DNA from: Daejeonella sp.
GTDB taxonomy: Bacteria; Bacteroidota; Bacteroidia; Sphingobacteriales; Sphingobacteriaceae
DNA: 64,000 nucleotides
Assembly: GCF_030695525.1 (NCBI RefSeq)
Contig: NZ_JAUYSS010000061.1
Span: 23,240-87,239 of the forward strand
Reading direction: 5' to 3'
Part shown: positions 26,806 to 36,924 of the stretch, one piece after another
Position numbering within the stretch: position 1 is the stretch's first letter
Layout: the number at the start of each line of letters is the position of its first letter
Made by a program: the position numbers and the translations under genes
The notes under the pieces: generated by a model
What the model saw: the letters and a program-made list of their open reading frames with translations, nothing else
What the model was told of the DNA's origin: nothing
Database searches by the model: none

Positions 26806-29800
26806 CTAGTACCCCAAATTCGGGCTCAACCATCGCTCCGTTTCCTCTACTGTCATCCCCTTTCGAAGGGCATAATCTTCTACCTGATCCTTGCTGATTT
26901 TGCCTAATCCGAAGTAGCGGGATTGCGGATGGGCAAAATAATAGCCGCTGACTGCTGCGGTAGGATACATTGCAAAACTCTCAGTCAAATGAATTCCGGT
27001 TGCCTTTTCTGCATCAAGTATATCGAACAGCGTTGCTTTTTCGGTATGATCCGGACAGGCGGGATATCCCGGGGCCGGACGAATGCCTCTGTATTTTTCC
27101 TTGATCAAATCTTCAGAACTAAGCGATTCATCATTCGAATAGGCCCAGAATTCTTTTCTAACCAGCTCATGCATACGCTCTGCAAATGCCTCTGCAAGGC
27201 GATCTGCGAGGGCTTTTACCATGATACTGTTATAATCATCAAAGTTCTTTTCAAACTCGGCTACCAGTTCATCACAGCCTATTCCTGTGGTAACCGCGAA
27301 TCCGCCCCAGTAATCAGCAATGCCCGATTCTTTTGGAGCAATAAAGTCTGAAAGGGCATAATAGGGCTCACCAGCTGCTTTCTCTGCCTGTTGCCGAAGT
27401 GTATGGATGGTTCTGTAAACCTGTGTTCTGCTCTCATCAGTATAAAGTTCGATGTCATCGCCTACAGAATTTGCCGGCCAGAAACCAATCACCGCATTGG
27501 CTTTCAAAGATTTGTCGGCAATGATCTTGTCGAGCAAAATTCTGGCCTCGTCATAGAGTTTTTTTGCTTCCGCACCAACAAAATCATCTTGAAAAATACG
27601 CGGGTAACTTCCTCTCAACTCCCAGGTATGGAAAAAAGGTGTCCAGTCGATATAAGGTACCAGTTCTTCTAAAGAAAAATCAACAAATGACCTGGTTCCA
27701 AGGAATGTAGGTTTTGATGCAACAGCCGCATTCAAATCAATTTGAAACTTGCCTGCCCTTACCTCTTCAATAGTTTTAAAGCGTTTGTCTGATTGCTTGT
27801 TTAAATGGGCCTCTCTTGCTTTTGAATATTCATTATGAATGGTTGTGATATATTCCCCACGGTTTTCATCACTCATCAGGGTACTGCATACCGTAACACT
27901 TCTCGAAGCATCAAGCACATGTACGGATGGACCTGAATAATTTGGAGCCACCTTCACCGCTGCATGAATTCTGGAAGTAGTTGCACCACCAATAATTAAT
28001 GGAATCGTAAATCCTTCCCTTTCCATTTCTTTTGCGAAATGAACCATTTCATCCAGAGATGGGGTAATCAGTCCGCTGAGACCGATTATATCTACATTTT
28101 CAGCTTTTGCTGTTTCAATAATTTTCTGTGCAGGAACCATTACTCCCAGGTCAATGACCTCAAAATTATTACAGGCCAGAACAACCCCGACAATATTTTT
28201 ACCAATATCATGAACGTCGCCTTTTACTGTCGCCAGTAATACTTTTCCTGCATTTTTGCGCTGGTTACTATCAGCATTATTCAGTTTTTCTTCCTCGATG
28301 AAAGGTAATAAGTAAGCCACTGCCTTCTTCATTACCCTGGCCGATTTTACCACCTGAGGAAGGAACATCTTACCCTGTCCAAACAGATCACCCACAATAC
28401 CCATCCCGTCCATCAATGGTCCTTCAATAACCTCGAGGGGCTTAGCATATTTCTGACGTGCTTCTTCTACATCGTCATCCAGGTAGTCGATGATGCCTTT
28501 TACCAGCGAGTGTGATAAGCGCTCTTCCACACTTGCATTGCGCCATGCCTCATCCTTTACAATAATTTTACCGGTGGTTTTAATCGTTTCGGCAAAATCA
28601 ACCAGGCGCTCTGTGGCGTCTGGGCGGCGATTTAGCAGCACATCTTCAACCAATTCCAGCAAATCTTTAGGTATTTCTTCATACACTTCAAGCATGCCGG
28701 CATTGACAATACCCATATCCAGTCCGGCTTTAATTGCATGGTAAAGGAACGCGGAGTGCATTGCCTCACGGACGGTATTATTCCCCCTGAAAGAGAATGA
28801 AATGTTACTTACTCCGCCACTTACCTTGGCAAGCGGAAGGTTTTGTTTGATCCAGCGGGTGGCTTCAATGAAGTCTACTGCATAGTTATTATGCTCTTCC
28901 AGTCCGGTAGCAACCGTCAAAATATTCGGATCAAAAATAATATCTTGCGGAGGAAAGTTGACCTCATTAACCAGAATATTATACGATCTCTGACAAATTT
29001 CCTTACGTCTTTCGAGTGAATCAGCCTGTCCGGCTTCATCAAATGCCATTACAACTACTGCAGCTCCATATTGGCGGATTTTCCCCGCATAAGTTTTAAA
29101 AGCCTCTTCCCCTTCTTTCAAAGAGATTGAATTCACAATCCCCTTTCCCTGAAGACATTTTAATCCGGCTTCAATTACCGTCCATTTAGATGAATCCACC
29201 ATGATGGGCAGTTTGGAGATATCAGGTTCAGAAGCAATCAGGTTAAGGAATTTAACCATTGCTGCTTCAGAGTCGAGCATTCCTTCATCCATATTGATGT
29301 CAATGATCTGAGCACCACCTTCAACCTGCTGACGAGCAACAGAAAGTGCTGTATCGAAATCGCCGCTAAGAATCAGTTTAGAGAATTTCGGAGATCCTGT
29401 GATATTGGTACGCTCACCTATATTTACAAAGTTCGTTTCGGGAGTCAGTGTAACCGGCTCAAGTCCGCTAAGCCTAAGAAAAGGTTCAGGAGAAGCAGGG
29501 ATCCTTGGCGAAAATTTTGCTGCTTTTTCAGCAATACATTTAATGTGTTCAGGAGTTGTACCACAGCAACCACCTACAATATTGACAAAGCCGTTTTCCA
29601 TGAAATCTTCAACCAAATGAGCAGTTTCATGGGGCAGTTCATCATAAGCTCCAAACTCATTGGGTAGTCCGGCGTTCGGATAGGCGGAAATAAAACAGTC
29701 CGCTTTTTGAGAGAGTTCTTCAATATGCGGACGCATATCTTTTGCTCCAAGCGCACAATTTAGTCCTATACTTAATAAATTTGCATGACTCAATGAGTTT

Positions 29801-30480
29801 AAAAATGCCTCAACGGTCTGGCCGGATAAGGTTCTTCCACTGGCATCCGTAATTGTTCCCGAGATCATGATATCGATCTTCCTGCCGCTCTCGTTCTCAT
29901 AATTCTTCGCTGCAAAAAGCGCGGCTTTGGTGATGAGTGTATCCGTAATTGTTTCGAAAAGCAATACATCAGCCCCTCCTTCAATCAGGCCCTTAACCTG
30001 CTCATAATAAGCATCTACCAATTCGTCAAAAGTAACGGCCCGATAACCGGGATCATTAACATCCGGAGACATGGAAGCCATTTTCGTTGTGGGACCGAGG
30101 GCACCGGCAACAAAACGGGGTTTATCAGGATTTTTCAGCGTGTACTCATGGGCGATTTCTTTGGCAATTCGTGCACCTTCAAAACTCATTTCATACGACA
30201 GATCTTCCATCTGGTAGTCGGCCATCGAAATGCGTTGGGTGCTGAATGTATTCGTTTCAATGATATCGGCACCAGCTTCAAGGTATTCGGCATGGATTGC
30301 TTTGATGATATCCGGACGGGTAATGTTAAGCAGGTCATTATTACCTCTTACATCACATGGATGATCTTTAAATCGTTCACCCCTGAAATCATCTTCTGTT
30401 AACTGATAGCGTTGAATCATGGTGCCCATAGCACCATCAATTACTAGTATTCGTTTTTGTAATTCTTCTCTAATGTTCAT
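26806..30480 (-). CDS. metH: Cobalamin-dependent methionine synthase
   Basis: MetH methylates homocysteine using 5-methyl-THF and cobalamin. The ~1224-residue protein (E. coli 1227) has four modules in order. The homocysteine domain ends in the zinc-binding [10 protein letters not shown]. The pterin domain starts [17 protein letters not shown]. The B12 domain has the axial-ligand motif [11 protein letters not shown]. The C-terminal SAM-activation domain includes [15 protein letters not shown]. The start chosen is the ATG at 30480 ([19 protein letters not shown]). The longer reading frame upstream is made of the repeat-derived leader. A SAM-I riboswitch lies in the 5' leader. Confidence 0.97.
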   Translation of the reverse strand: MNIREELQKRILVIDGAMGTMIQRYQLTEDDFRGERFKDHPCDVRGNNDLLNITRPDIIKAIHAEYLEAGADIIETNTFSTQRISMADYQMEDLSYEMSFEGARIAKEIAHEYTLKNPDKPRFVAGALGPTTKMASMSPDVNDPGYRAVTFDELVDAYYEQVKGLIEGGADVLLFETITDTLITKAALFAAKNYENESGRKIDIMISGTITDASGRTLSGQTVEAFLNSLSHANLLSIGLNCALGAKDMRPHIEELSQKADCFISAYPNAGLPNEFGAYDELPHETAHLVEDFMENGFVNIVGGCCGTTPEHIKCIAEKAAKFSPRIPASPEPFLRLSGLEPVTLTPETNFVNIGERTNITGSPKFSKLILSGDFDTALSVARQQVEGGAQIIDINMDEGMLDSEAAMVKFLNLIASEPDISKLPIMVDSSKWTVIEAGLKCLQGKGIVNSISLKEGEEAFKTYAGKIRQYGAAVVVMAFDEAGQADSLERRKEICQRSYNILVNEVNFPPQDIIFDPNILTVATGLEEHNNYAVDFIEATRWIKQNLPLAKVSGGVSNISFSFRGNNTVREAMHSAFLYHAIKAGLDMGIVNAGMLEVYEEIPKDLLELVEDVLLNRRPDATERLVDFAETIKTTGKIIVKDEAWRNASVEERLSHSLVKGIIDYLDDDVEEARQKYAKPLEVIEGPLMDGMGIVGDLFGQGKMFLPQVVKSARVMKKAVAYLLPFIEEEKLNNADSNQRKNAGKVLLATVKGDVHDIGKNIVGVVLACNNFEVIDLGVMVPAQKIIETAKAENVDIIGLSGLITPSLDEMVHFAKEMEREGFTIPLIIGGATTSRIHAAVKVAPNYSGPSVHVLDASRSVTVCSTLMSDENRGEYITTIHNEYSKAREAHLNKQSDKRFKTIEEVRAGKFQIDLNAAVASKPTFLGTRSFVDFSLEELVPYIDWTPFFHTWELRGSYPRIFQDDFVGAEAKKLYDEARILLDKIIADKSLKANAVIGFWPANSVGDDIELYTDESRTQVYRTIHTLRQQAEKAAGEPYYALSDFIAPKESGIADYWGGFAVTTGIGCDELVAEFEKNFDDYNSIMVKALADRLAEAFAERMHELVRKEFWAYSNDESLSSEDLIKEKYRGIRPAPGYPACPDHTEKATLFDILDAEKATGIHLTESFAMYPTAAVSGYYFAHPQSRYFGLGKISKDQVEDYALRKGMTVEETERWLSPNLGY

Positions 30481-30595
30481 ATATAATTTAGACATGAGAT
30501 ATGAGATGTGAGATATGAGATAAAACTGATGAAATGCAATGATTTTTGCATACATAAGTCTGATATCTCAAATCTAATGTCTCATATCTACAAAC
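30481..30595 (-). promoter_or_regulatory. Repeat-derived long hairpin in the metH leader
   Basis: GAGATATGAGATGTGAGATATGAGAT-type sequence at 30494-30521 (same unit as at 11657) faces an inverted, imperfect copy at about 30565-30593. The two could pair over roughly 25 bp in the mRNA, with a ~40-nt loop, directly before the metH start codon. It lies between the SAM aptamer and the start codon, where the expression platform is expected, but no U-tract terminator is visible. Its role is inferred. Confidence 0.6.
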
Positions 30596-30633
30596 AGGCT
30601 TATCTTCGAAAAGTCGGTATTTATTGACTCTCA

Positions 30634-30731
30634 CTTATCTGTTCCCGCACATGCGGGATAGAATGTAGCACCTTATTAGCACAGGTTGCTAAGATTTCTC
30701 AGGGTCTAATCCCTCCATCTTTCTGAATAAG
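30634..30731 (-). ncRNA. SAM-I (S-box) riboswitch
   Basis: Read on the minus strand, the aptamer begins CTTATTCAGAAAGATGGAGG and continues through GGATTAGACCCTGAGAAATC, TTAGCAACCTG and AAGGTGCTACATTC to ACAGATAAG. This reproduces the S-box core: P1 CTTAT/ATAAG, the CAGAAAG-GGAGGGA internal loop, the GACCCT...GAAA segment, GCAACC, and GGTGCTA. P4 is the TCCCGCA/TGCGGGA stem at 30643-30658. It sits about 150 nt upstream of metH, matching the known role in switching off methionine genes when SAM is high. Confidence 0.93.
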
Positions 30732-30759
30732 CAGTGCAAAAGTGCAAGATATTTTGATG

Positions 30760-30900
30760 AAATGCAAATACAGCTTGTTTATCAGTTAGCTGTTGTCAGT
30801 TTCCTGTTATCAGTTACCTGTTAACAGTTAGCTTTTATCAGTTGCCGGTCAGCTGTGTGTAAACTAGATTTCGCAGTTAACAGATAACTGGTAACATTTA
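30760..30900. repeat. TATCAGTTA/CTGTTAACAGTTA short-repeat stretch
   Basis: The stretch consists of overlapping variants of GTTATCAGTTACCTGTTAACAGTTAGC in both orientations. It separates the methionine unit from the BI-1 gene. No gene is visible. It is one of several different AT-rich repeat phrases found in the intergenic DNA of this window. Confidence 0.6.
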
Positions 30901-30901
30901 T

Positions 30902-31642
30902 TTACTTCCGGCTTCCGAACAGGCGAAGTAGCATCAAAAACAGATTGATAAAATCCAGATAAAGGGTTAATGCACCCATGATCACCATTTTATTGGCAGA
31001 TGCATCACCATATTCTATTCCGGCAGCTATACGTTTCAGACGCTGCATATCATAGGCGGTTAATCCTACAAACAAGGCTACGCCTATAAAACTGATGATA
31101 TAATCTAATTGACTGCTACCCAAAAAGAAGTTAACAATGCTCGCTATAATAATTCCAACCAGAGCCATCATCAGGATGGGGCCAAATTTTGTCAGATCAG
31201 TCTCAGTAGTGTATCCGGCGAAAGCCATCACTGCGAAAAGCAGGGATGCAGAAATAAAGCAGCCCAGAACAGAAGATGAGGTGTAAACAAGCAAAATATA
31301 ACTTAAACTAATGCCTGTTATGGCCGAGTAAAGAACAAAAATAAGGGCCAATGCAGGAAAAGAAAGACGATTCATTCCGAAGGACATGACCATCACAAAT
31401 GCTAAAGGAGCGAACATTGCAATTGTACCTAAAGTGGTTCTGCCTCCACTTATCGGGTCGATCAGCATGCTGAGTAATGCCTCATCGGTAGAGAAGAAAT
31501 ACGCAAAAGCTGCAGAAAGACCCAGGGCTATGAACATCCATAGAAATACATTCGGAATAAAATTTGCTGAAGTAATGGCTCCTTCACGCTGAACAATCGG
31601 ATCGTTGATATATGGATAGCTGGTTTCTTTTTCTGACATCAT
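30902..31642 (-). CDS. Bax inhibitor-1 / YccA family membrane protein
   Basis: The 246-residue protein has about seven membrane helices separated by very short loops. It ends with the family signature GLTAYDMQRLKRIA followed by YLDFINLFLMLLRLFG. BI-1/TMBIM proteins act as pH-sensitive Ca2+ leak channels in studied bacteria. There are two adjacent ATG codons, at 31642 and 31639. It is monocistronic and divergent from the DapB-like gene. Confidence 0.92.
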   Translation of the reverse strand: MMSEKETSYPYINDPIVQREGAITSANFIPNVFLWMFIALGLSAAFAYFFSTDEALLSMLIDPISGGRTTLGTIAMFAPLAFVMVMSFGMNRLSFPALALIFVLYSAITGISLSYILLVYTSSSVLGCFISASLLFAVMAFAGYTTETDLTKFGPILMMALVGIIIASIVNFFLGSSQLDYIISFIGVALFVGLTAYDMQRLKRIAAGIEYGDASANKMVIMGALTLYLDFINLFLMLLRLFGSRK

Positions 31643-31731
31643 TTTTAATTTTTTTTATAAATTTAATAAAATTCGGGCTGATATCTGCATATTGTGTAAC
31701 AAGGCAAATGCTTTGATTAAATGAAGGGGAT

Positions 31732-32496
31732 ATGAAAGTTGGATTGATAGGTTTCGGGAAAACAGGAAGGGCAGTTGCAAATGTCATCTTACAAAACAAT
31801 GGATTTTGCCTTGAATGGGTCCTTCGAAAAAGTACAATCCTTGAAAATAGAAGAGTTTCCGAATTTTTGGGGTTGCAATCAGACGATCCCGGGTTAATTT
31901 ATTCGAGTACAACAATAAGTATTTCTGAGCTTCTTGACCAGCATCCTGTAGATATAATTATTGATTTCTCTTCCCAAACAGGCCTCTATGCTTATGCTGA
32001 AATTGCAGGCGAACGTAAGATTAAGATTATTTCTGCGGTTTCACATTATGGTGAAAATGAAAATAAATTACTGAAAGAAATTTCCAATAACACAGTGGTA
32101 TTTTGGAGCCCTAATATTACACTTGGAGTTAATTACCTCTTATTTGCTGCGAGGTTTCTTAAAAAAATTGCCCCCTGGGTTGATATTGAAATTGTTGAAG
32201 AGCATTTTAAAGGGAAAGAAGGAGTTTCAGGTACGGCAATTAAGATAGCGGAAGCTTTGGACATAGAAAAAACGGATATTAATTCAGTAAGAGCAGGAGG
32301 TATTGTGGGTAAGCACGAGGTAATTTTTGGCTTCCCGTATCAAACAGTAAGGATTATTCATGAGTCTATTTCAAGAGAGGCTTTTGGGAATGGGGTATTG
32401 TTTGTCGCAGAAAACTTATCGGATAAAATGCCGGGTATGTACAATTTCGAGGATATTTTACTCCCTTATTTTTCAATGGGAAGTATAAAAAGTTAA
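31732..32496 (+). CDS. DapB-like dihydrodipicolinate reductase paralogue
   Basis: The 254-residue protein has the DapB layout, with an N-terminal Rossmann motif GLIGFGKTGRAV and a C-terminal domain containing VEEHFKGKEGVSGTAIKIAEAL and AGGIVGKHEVIFGFPYQTVRIIHESISREAF. The catalytic region differs from the canonical E-A-H-H-R-H-K-x-D-A-P-S-G-T. His158 and Lys162 are kept, but the second His is Phe159, and Asp-Ala-Pro is replaced by Glu-Gly-Val. It may still reduce dihydrodipicolinate or may act on a different imine. No lysine-pathway gene lies beside it. Confidence 0.75.
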   Translation: MKVGLIGFGKTGRAVANVILQNNGFCLEWVLRKSTILENRRVSEFLGLQSDDPGLIYSSTTISISELLDQHPVDIIIDFSSQTGLYAYAEIAGERKIKIISAVSHYGENENKLLKEISNNTVVFWSPNITLGVNYLLFAARFLKKIAPWVDIEIVEEHFKGKEGVSGTAIKIAEALDIEKTDINSVRAGGIVGKHEVIFGFPYQTVRIIHESISREAFGNGVLFVAENLSDKMPGMYNFEDILLPYFSMGSIKS

Positions 32497-32574
32497 ATGC
32501 GGTCTTAGAATTATTAAGGTGAGTTCGATTTAAAATCTTGCTGGGGTAAATCTAGATTGAAGATTTTTTCTTGT

Positions 32575-32905
32575 TTTAGAAAGCAGGGTCTGTGCCTTTT
32601 CGGTCCTGACAATCCCGTGTTCTGCCCTAGTTTTTTGCGGCAGATTTAGTAGATGTCATGAAATTCTTAAGCAAAAAAGCTAGAGCTGCCACCCGGGTTT
32701 ATTACGAATGGCAAATGGTCCTTTTGCCGGGCTGTCCGTCCCGATGAAAAACAGCACCGGGTAAAATAAACCTTGCCGGAGGAGGTAGCTTCCGGCTATA
32801 TCCCTGTGGTTGGTGTTATCACCAACCAATGATATGATCGTGCTTGGTACGGTGAACACTGACCAGAGGGGAACGAGATTTCATGCCGGAAATACTCCGG
32901 AGGAA
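32575..32905. ncRNA. Candidate structured non-coding RNA or element of unknown type
   Basis: This stretch is visibly GC-richer than its flanks, has no ORF longer than about 60 codons and contains many short perfect stems. These are GGCAAA/TTTGCC (32710, 32723), GCTGT/ACAGC (32731, 32751), GCCGGA/TCCGGC (32775, 32791), GGTTGGTG/CACCAACC with a TTAT loop (32808-32827) and CCGGA/TCCGG (32886, 32896). The outer helix GGTTTATT/AATAAACC (32696, 32765) encloses the first two. I could not match it to RNase P, tmRNA, SRP, 6S or a known riboswitch. Strand and identity are open. Confidence 0.45.
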
Positions 32906-33055
32906 AGGGCTGAACTAACCCAAAACACACATGTATTGGTTTCAAAAATTAAATTATTTTGACTTTAGAGCCTTATCTTAACAATGATAACCGTATTATT
33001 TTACCCTTCTTTATATCGAACTCAGTTTATAAAGATCATAGTCCAGGCAAGCCGA

Positions 33056-33622
33056 TTAGTTTAATCTTCGGCTTAATGCCATTTCCACTTCTTTGAATAA
33101 TTGAACGGGTTTTAGATTCCGCCATGCCATATCATCCAGATTGCCGCCAAAGTTGATGTAATAATCAATATTGTTGCGCTTGAATTCACTGATTACATGT
33201 TCCCTGAAATTAATGCCCGCAATCCAGCCTTCCTCCACATCCTGAAACCATTCTTCGTAATAACAGTCATCAGATGAATGAAAATTAAGTATGTTTTCTC
33301 CAATCAGGATAAATTTATCGATTCCTTCAATGACCATCAGATCTAGAATTTCCCGTTTTAGGGTCATTATATCATTGTGAAGGGCATCGTTCCATTCGCC
33401 TATGAACTCGATAATCGCATAACCTTTTTCATAATCGGCGTAAAGAACCTTAAGGTACAAGGTTTGTGAACCAAAGAAATCCCACTGAGGATGGATCAGA
33501 TAATTATAGATCTGTTTATCGAATTCAAACTCATTATAGTTAGTTTCAAAAAATGGTGAAAGTGCATCTTCAGACGCAATATAATCGTCTCTCCAGCGGT
33601 AATATGGTTCTATTTCATGCAT
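33056..33622 (-). CDS. Conserved hypothetical acidic protein next to murQ
   Basis: The 188-residue protein is acidic and rich in aromatic residues, with no signal or membrane segment. Segments such as HPQWDFFGSQTLYLKVLYADYEKGYAIIEFIGEWNDALHNDI suggest a compact alpha/beta fold. I do not recognise a functional domain. It starts 8 nt after murQ on the same strand, so it is almost certainly co-transcribed with it. Whether it has a role in cell-wall recycling is unknown. Confidence 0.7.
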   Translation of the reverse strand: MHEIEPYYRWRDDYIASEDALSPFFETNYNEFEFDKQIYNYLIHPQWDFFGSQTLYLKVLYADYEKGYAIIEFIGEWNDALHNDIMTLKREILDLMVIEGIDKFILIGENILNFHSSDDCYYEEWFQDVEEGWIAGINFREHVISEFKRNNIDYYINFGGNLDDMAWRNLKPVQLFKEVEMALSRRLN

Positions 33623-33630
33623 CTTTGATC

Positions 33631-34446
33631 TTATAGTTCTGACGATGCGGCATTATCAACAGCTTTACGGACACTTCCGTATCTTTCAAGAAGTTTTTGA
33701 GCTGTACCTGAATCCAGACCGGTTGCCTGCATTACCATGTTAACTGCACGCCCAACAAGTTTTACATTACTTAAACGCATATCAACCATTTTATTACCTT
33801 TTACCCGCCCCAGCCGAATCATTGTTGAAGTACTGATCATATTCAGGACAAGTTTTTGAGCTGTTCCGGATTTCATTCGGGTTGAACCTGTCACGAATTC
33901 GGGGCCGACAACAACCTCAATCGGATGTTTGGCTATAGCAGCTACCGGACTTCCCGAATTGCAAACGATGCAAGCTGTTTCTAATCCATATTCATTCGCC
34001 ATTTTCAATCCTCCGATGACGTATGGGGTAGTTCCTGATGCGGCAATTCCAATCAAAACATCTTTATCAGAGATATTAAATGCCTGCAAGTCTTTCCAGG
34101 CCTGCTCGCTATTATCTTCCGCATTTTCAACAGCTTTCCGGATTGCTTTATCTCCGCCGGCAATAATTCCAACTACCATATCAAATGGTACACCATAGGT
34201 AGGAGGGCATTCTGAGGCGTCGAGTATGCCAAGACGACCACTAGTTCCTGCACCTATATAAAACAAACGTCCGCCATTGCTCATTTTGTCGACAATTATA
34301 TTCACCACTTTTTCAATAGCCGGAATTGATTTCTCAACGGCAAGTGGTACAGTTTTATCTTCCTTATTTATGCCCTGCAGTAACTCTGCGACGGACATTT
34401 TTTCGAGATCTTTATAATTTGAATCCTGTTCAGTAGTTCTATTCAT
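33631..34446 (-). CDS. murQ: N-acetylmuramic acid 6-phosphate etherase
   Basis: MurQ removes the lactyl group from MurNAc-6-P during peptidoglycan recycling. The 271-residue SIS-domain protein opens TEQDSNYKDLEKMSVAELL. It has GGRLFYIGAGTSGRLGILDASECPPT and GIAASGTTPYVIGGL, the sugar-phosphate-binding signatures. The C-terminal MVMQATGLDSGTAQKLLERYG is typical. No MurNAc kinase or transporter lies nearby. Confidence 0.96.
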   Translation of the reverse strand: MNRTTEQDSNYKDLEKMSVAELLQGINKEDKTVPLAVEKSIPAIEKVVNIIVDKMSNGGRLFYIGAGTSGRLGILDASECPPTYGVPFDMVVGIIAGGDKAIRKAVENAEDNSEQAWKDLQAFNISDKDVLIGIAASGTTPYVIGGLKMANEYGLETACIVCNSGSPVAAIAKHPIEVVVGPEFVTGSTRMKSGTAQKLVLNMISTSTMIRLGRVKGNKMVDMRLSNVKLVGRAVNMVMQATGLDSGTAQKLLERYGSVRKAVDNAASSEL

Positions 34447-34508
34447 CTTTATATTTTGCGATTACAAAAATCGGAATATTATCTTTTAGCTAATCAATTA
34501 TTTTGCAA

Positions 34509-34541
34509 TAAAAAAACCCGCACTGAATTTTCAGGGCGGGT
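34509..34541 (-). terminator. Intrinsic terminator of the TonB receptor gene
   Basis: The hairpin ACCCGCACTGAA / TTCAGGGCGGGT has stems of 6 and 5 bp around a bulge. On the minus strand it is followed by a run of T (the A7 at about 34510-34516). It lies 25 nt past the receptor stop and probably serves as its terminator. Confidence 0.8.
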
Positions 34542-34565
34542 GCTAATTTTTAGTAAGTATTTATC

Positions 34566-36776
34566 CTATAGAAATATCTCAAAACCGGCTGTAATTAATC
34601 TAGGTAGTCCAACTCTGATTCCTTCAGGTCTTCTGCTACTGATAAATCTTTGGTCTGTGAGGTTTTTTACAGACAGGTTCAGGTTGGCATTGGTTTTGGG
34701 AATTCGGAAATAAGTATTTGCATCAACAATATATCTGCTGCCAATCTTTCCGGTTCTTCCATTTGCAGATGGAAGCTCACTATTGATCTCATCTGTAAAC
34801 TGTGAACCAATATAATTCCCGGAAATCCTGAATCCAAAACCATTCTGCAGATTTATACCTGCAGCATTCCAGATCATCAGATTTACTGCATATGGCAGTT
34901 TGTTTTCTTTTACATTAACTGTGCTGCCATTTACTGTAATGAAGCGGTCATTACTGTATTCAGAATTTTGAACCGTGATGCTGCTTTCGAAGGTATAAGA
35001 ATTCTTTTGTCCTGCGATCTTCCCAAAATCAATATGAAAGCCGGCTTCAATACCTTTGTGCAGGGTCTGTCCTCCATTAACTACACCACTGGCATTTGAA
35101 TTCCCCGATGAATTGGAAACAGGGATGATCTGATTCTGGAAGTCCAGAATAAAACCGGTTAATTCGGCATTGAAATAGTCATTAAACTTAATCCGGGTAC
35201 CCAGCTCATAATTGGTACTCAGTTCAGCATCCAGGTTATATGGTACACCTGTGGCTGTAATTGCATCTTTAATTCTGGGTGGGGCAAAGCCTTTATGAAC
35301 CCCTGCGAAAAGATTGATCCGATCATTGGCTGAATAGTTGATGCCCGCTCCCGGGATCAAAGCCATGGTATTGTCTTTAGCCAGAATGCTGGTGTCTCTG
35401 ATTACGTTGTTTACGCCATTAATGCGGTATCTGCCACGAAGTATTTCCCTTTCGTAATCAAAATTCTCCAGTCTAAGTCCGGCATTTATTGAAAATTTTT
35501 CGCTCAGTTCGAATCTGTTCTGTGCATAGGCACTAAATGCATAGCCGGTTCTTACCTCTTTATCCCTCAAAGTTCCTGCAGCAGAATTTGCATTGCTTCC
35601 CACAATAAACTGCTCATCGGCTTTTTCATATAAATACCTTGCACCTGTTTCCAGTACGTTGTTGATAGAGAACAAATTGTGTTTAACACTCAAGCGGGGC
35701 TCTAATCCCGCAACCTGAAACTGCCTGTTACGATTACCTGTTGAGTTTAACATATAAACAGCCCCATTACTTATAGCCGGATTTCCCCATTGCACACCTG
35801 TTTGGTTTGCAGCAGTTGGACTGAATGAGAAATCCTGTCTTTGCCAGTCGCGGGTTGTTGTATAGGCAAAAGCAGTTGTTTTCAGACTGATATTTTCGTT
35901 AAGTTCAAGCTGGTGAGTAAGACTTCCGGATAGGCGTTTTACCGGAAGATTATCGTAAGGAGACATCCTGACAAAATCCTGATCACCCTGATTGAACATG
36001 GTTTGTGTTAGACCTATATAGGTTGAGTTGGATTGCTCCTCGTAATAGCCAAGTTTAAGCCCGAGGTTTGATTTTGAACTTAATTCGTATCTGATTTTAG
36101 CCGAAAGGTCATTCAGTCTGAATTGTGTCGGGCCTAAGTCGTCTGCTCTTTTATGGAGATAGGAAACTAGAATTCCGGCTTTCCCAATGGTATTCCCATA
36201 GCTTCCAAAACCCGAGAAAAATCCTCCTTTTGCACCTGAAATTTTGATGCGGGTAATTTCCTGCGAAGGGGGATCAGCAGTGAAAAAATTGACTATACCA
36301 CCAATGGTTTGCGGACCGTATAGGATTTGCCCGCTGCCTTTCAGAATTTCTATTCCAGACATCTTGTCGATTGATGGAGTGAAATACATCTCAGGCTCAC
36401 CATAAGGGCCCAGGGCAATAGGTATACCATCTTCAAGCATCAGCACATTTCGGCTTCTGTCGGGATCGAGTCCGCGGATACTGATATTCAAACGTAATCC
36501 CGCACCTTCCTCATCAACCACATTTACTCCGGTTACCTTGCGTAAAACCTCATTGGACGTAAGTGGAGCTGTCAATCGTATTTCTCGTGAATTCAAGACC
36601 GTTGCTGAGCCAGGAACTTTGCTGATTAATCCGTCCCGTTTTCCAATGATCACAATCTGGGGCATTTCAATAATGGTACTGTCGGCAAGTTTTAACCTTT
36701 CATCGGCTTTTTTAACTTGAGCAGCCGCGCTCTGGATAATTGTCAATATAAACAATAGAGCTAAAATTCGATTCAT
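34566..36776 (-). CDS. TonB-dependent outer membrane receptor (FecA-like)
   Basis: The ~736-residue protein has a signal peptide (MNRILALLFILTIIQSAAAQ) and a plug domain with ATVLNSREIRLTAPLTSNEVLRKVTGVNVVDEEGAGLRLNISIRGLDP. A long beta barrel follows, ending in an aromatic residue-rich strand (RLITAGFEIFL). It lacks the N-terminal carboxypeptidase-like domain of SusC receptors, so it is a FecA/FhuE-type siderophore or metal receptor. The start at 36776 is preferred because it begins the signal peptide. No TonB, sigma or anti-sigma gene is adjacent, so the ligand cannot be named. Confidence 0.88.
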   Translation of the reverse strand: MNRILALLFILTIIQSAAAQVKKADERLKLADSTIIEMPQIVIIGKRDGLISKVPGSATVLNSREIRLTAPLTSNEVLRKVTGVNVVDEEGAGLRLNISIRGLDPDRSRNVLMLEDGIPIALGPYGEPEMYFTPSIDKMSGIEILKGSGQILYGPQTIGGIVNFFTADPPSQEITRIKISGAKGGFFSGFGSYGNTIGKAGILVSYLHKRADDLGPTQFRLNDLSAKIRYELSSKSNLGLKLGYYEEQSNSTYIGLTQTMFNQGDQDFVRMSPYDNLPVKRLSGSLTHQLELNENISLKTTAFAYTTTRDWQRQDFSFSPTAANQTGVQWGNPAISNGAVYMLNSTGNRNRQFQVAGLEPRLSVKHNLFSINNVLETGARYLYEKADEQFIVGSNANSAAGTLRDKEVRTGYAFSAYAQNRFELSEKFSINAGLRLENFDYEREILRGRYRINGVNNVIRDTSILAKDNTMALIPGAGINYSANDRINLFAGVHKGFAPPRIKDAITATGVPYNLDAELSTNYELGTRIKFNDYFNAELTGFILDFQNQIIPVSNSSGNSNASGVVNGGQTLHKGIEAGFHIDFGKIAGQKNSYTFESSITVQNSEYSNDRFITVNGSTVNVKENKLPYAVNLMIWNAAGINLQNGFGFRISGNYIGSQFTDEINSELPSANGRTGKIGSRYIVDANTYFRIPKTNANLNLSVKNLTDQRFISSRRPEGIRVGLPRLITAGFEIFL

Positions 36777-36924
36777 TTTATTTAGACTAATTTTAAATTG
36801 CTGCAATATTACAAATGATATTTAAAAAAATCAAATTATTTAGAATGATTATTGATAATATTTTTGATCTTTAATTTCTGCACTTAAGCCACTTGAAATT
36901 CAATAGATTTGACGTCTGAAAACG

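Noticed and set aside
26923..27351. 142-codon plus-strand ORF
   Set aside because: It lies antisense to the conserved SAM-activation domain of metH.
32680..32858. Minus-strand frame of about 59 codons through the hairpin-rich region
   Set aside because: It has no recognisable domain, lacks a good start, and the same bases form many paired stems, which fits structured RNA better than protein.
32575..32905. RNase P RNA, tmRNA, SRP RNA, group II intron domain V, cobalamin riboswitch
   Set aside because: The conserved core sequences of these RNAs were looked for on both strands by eye and not found.
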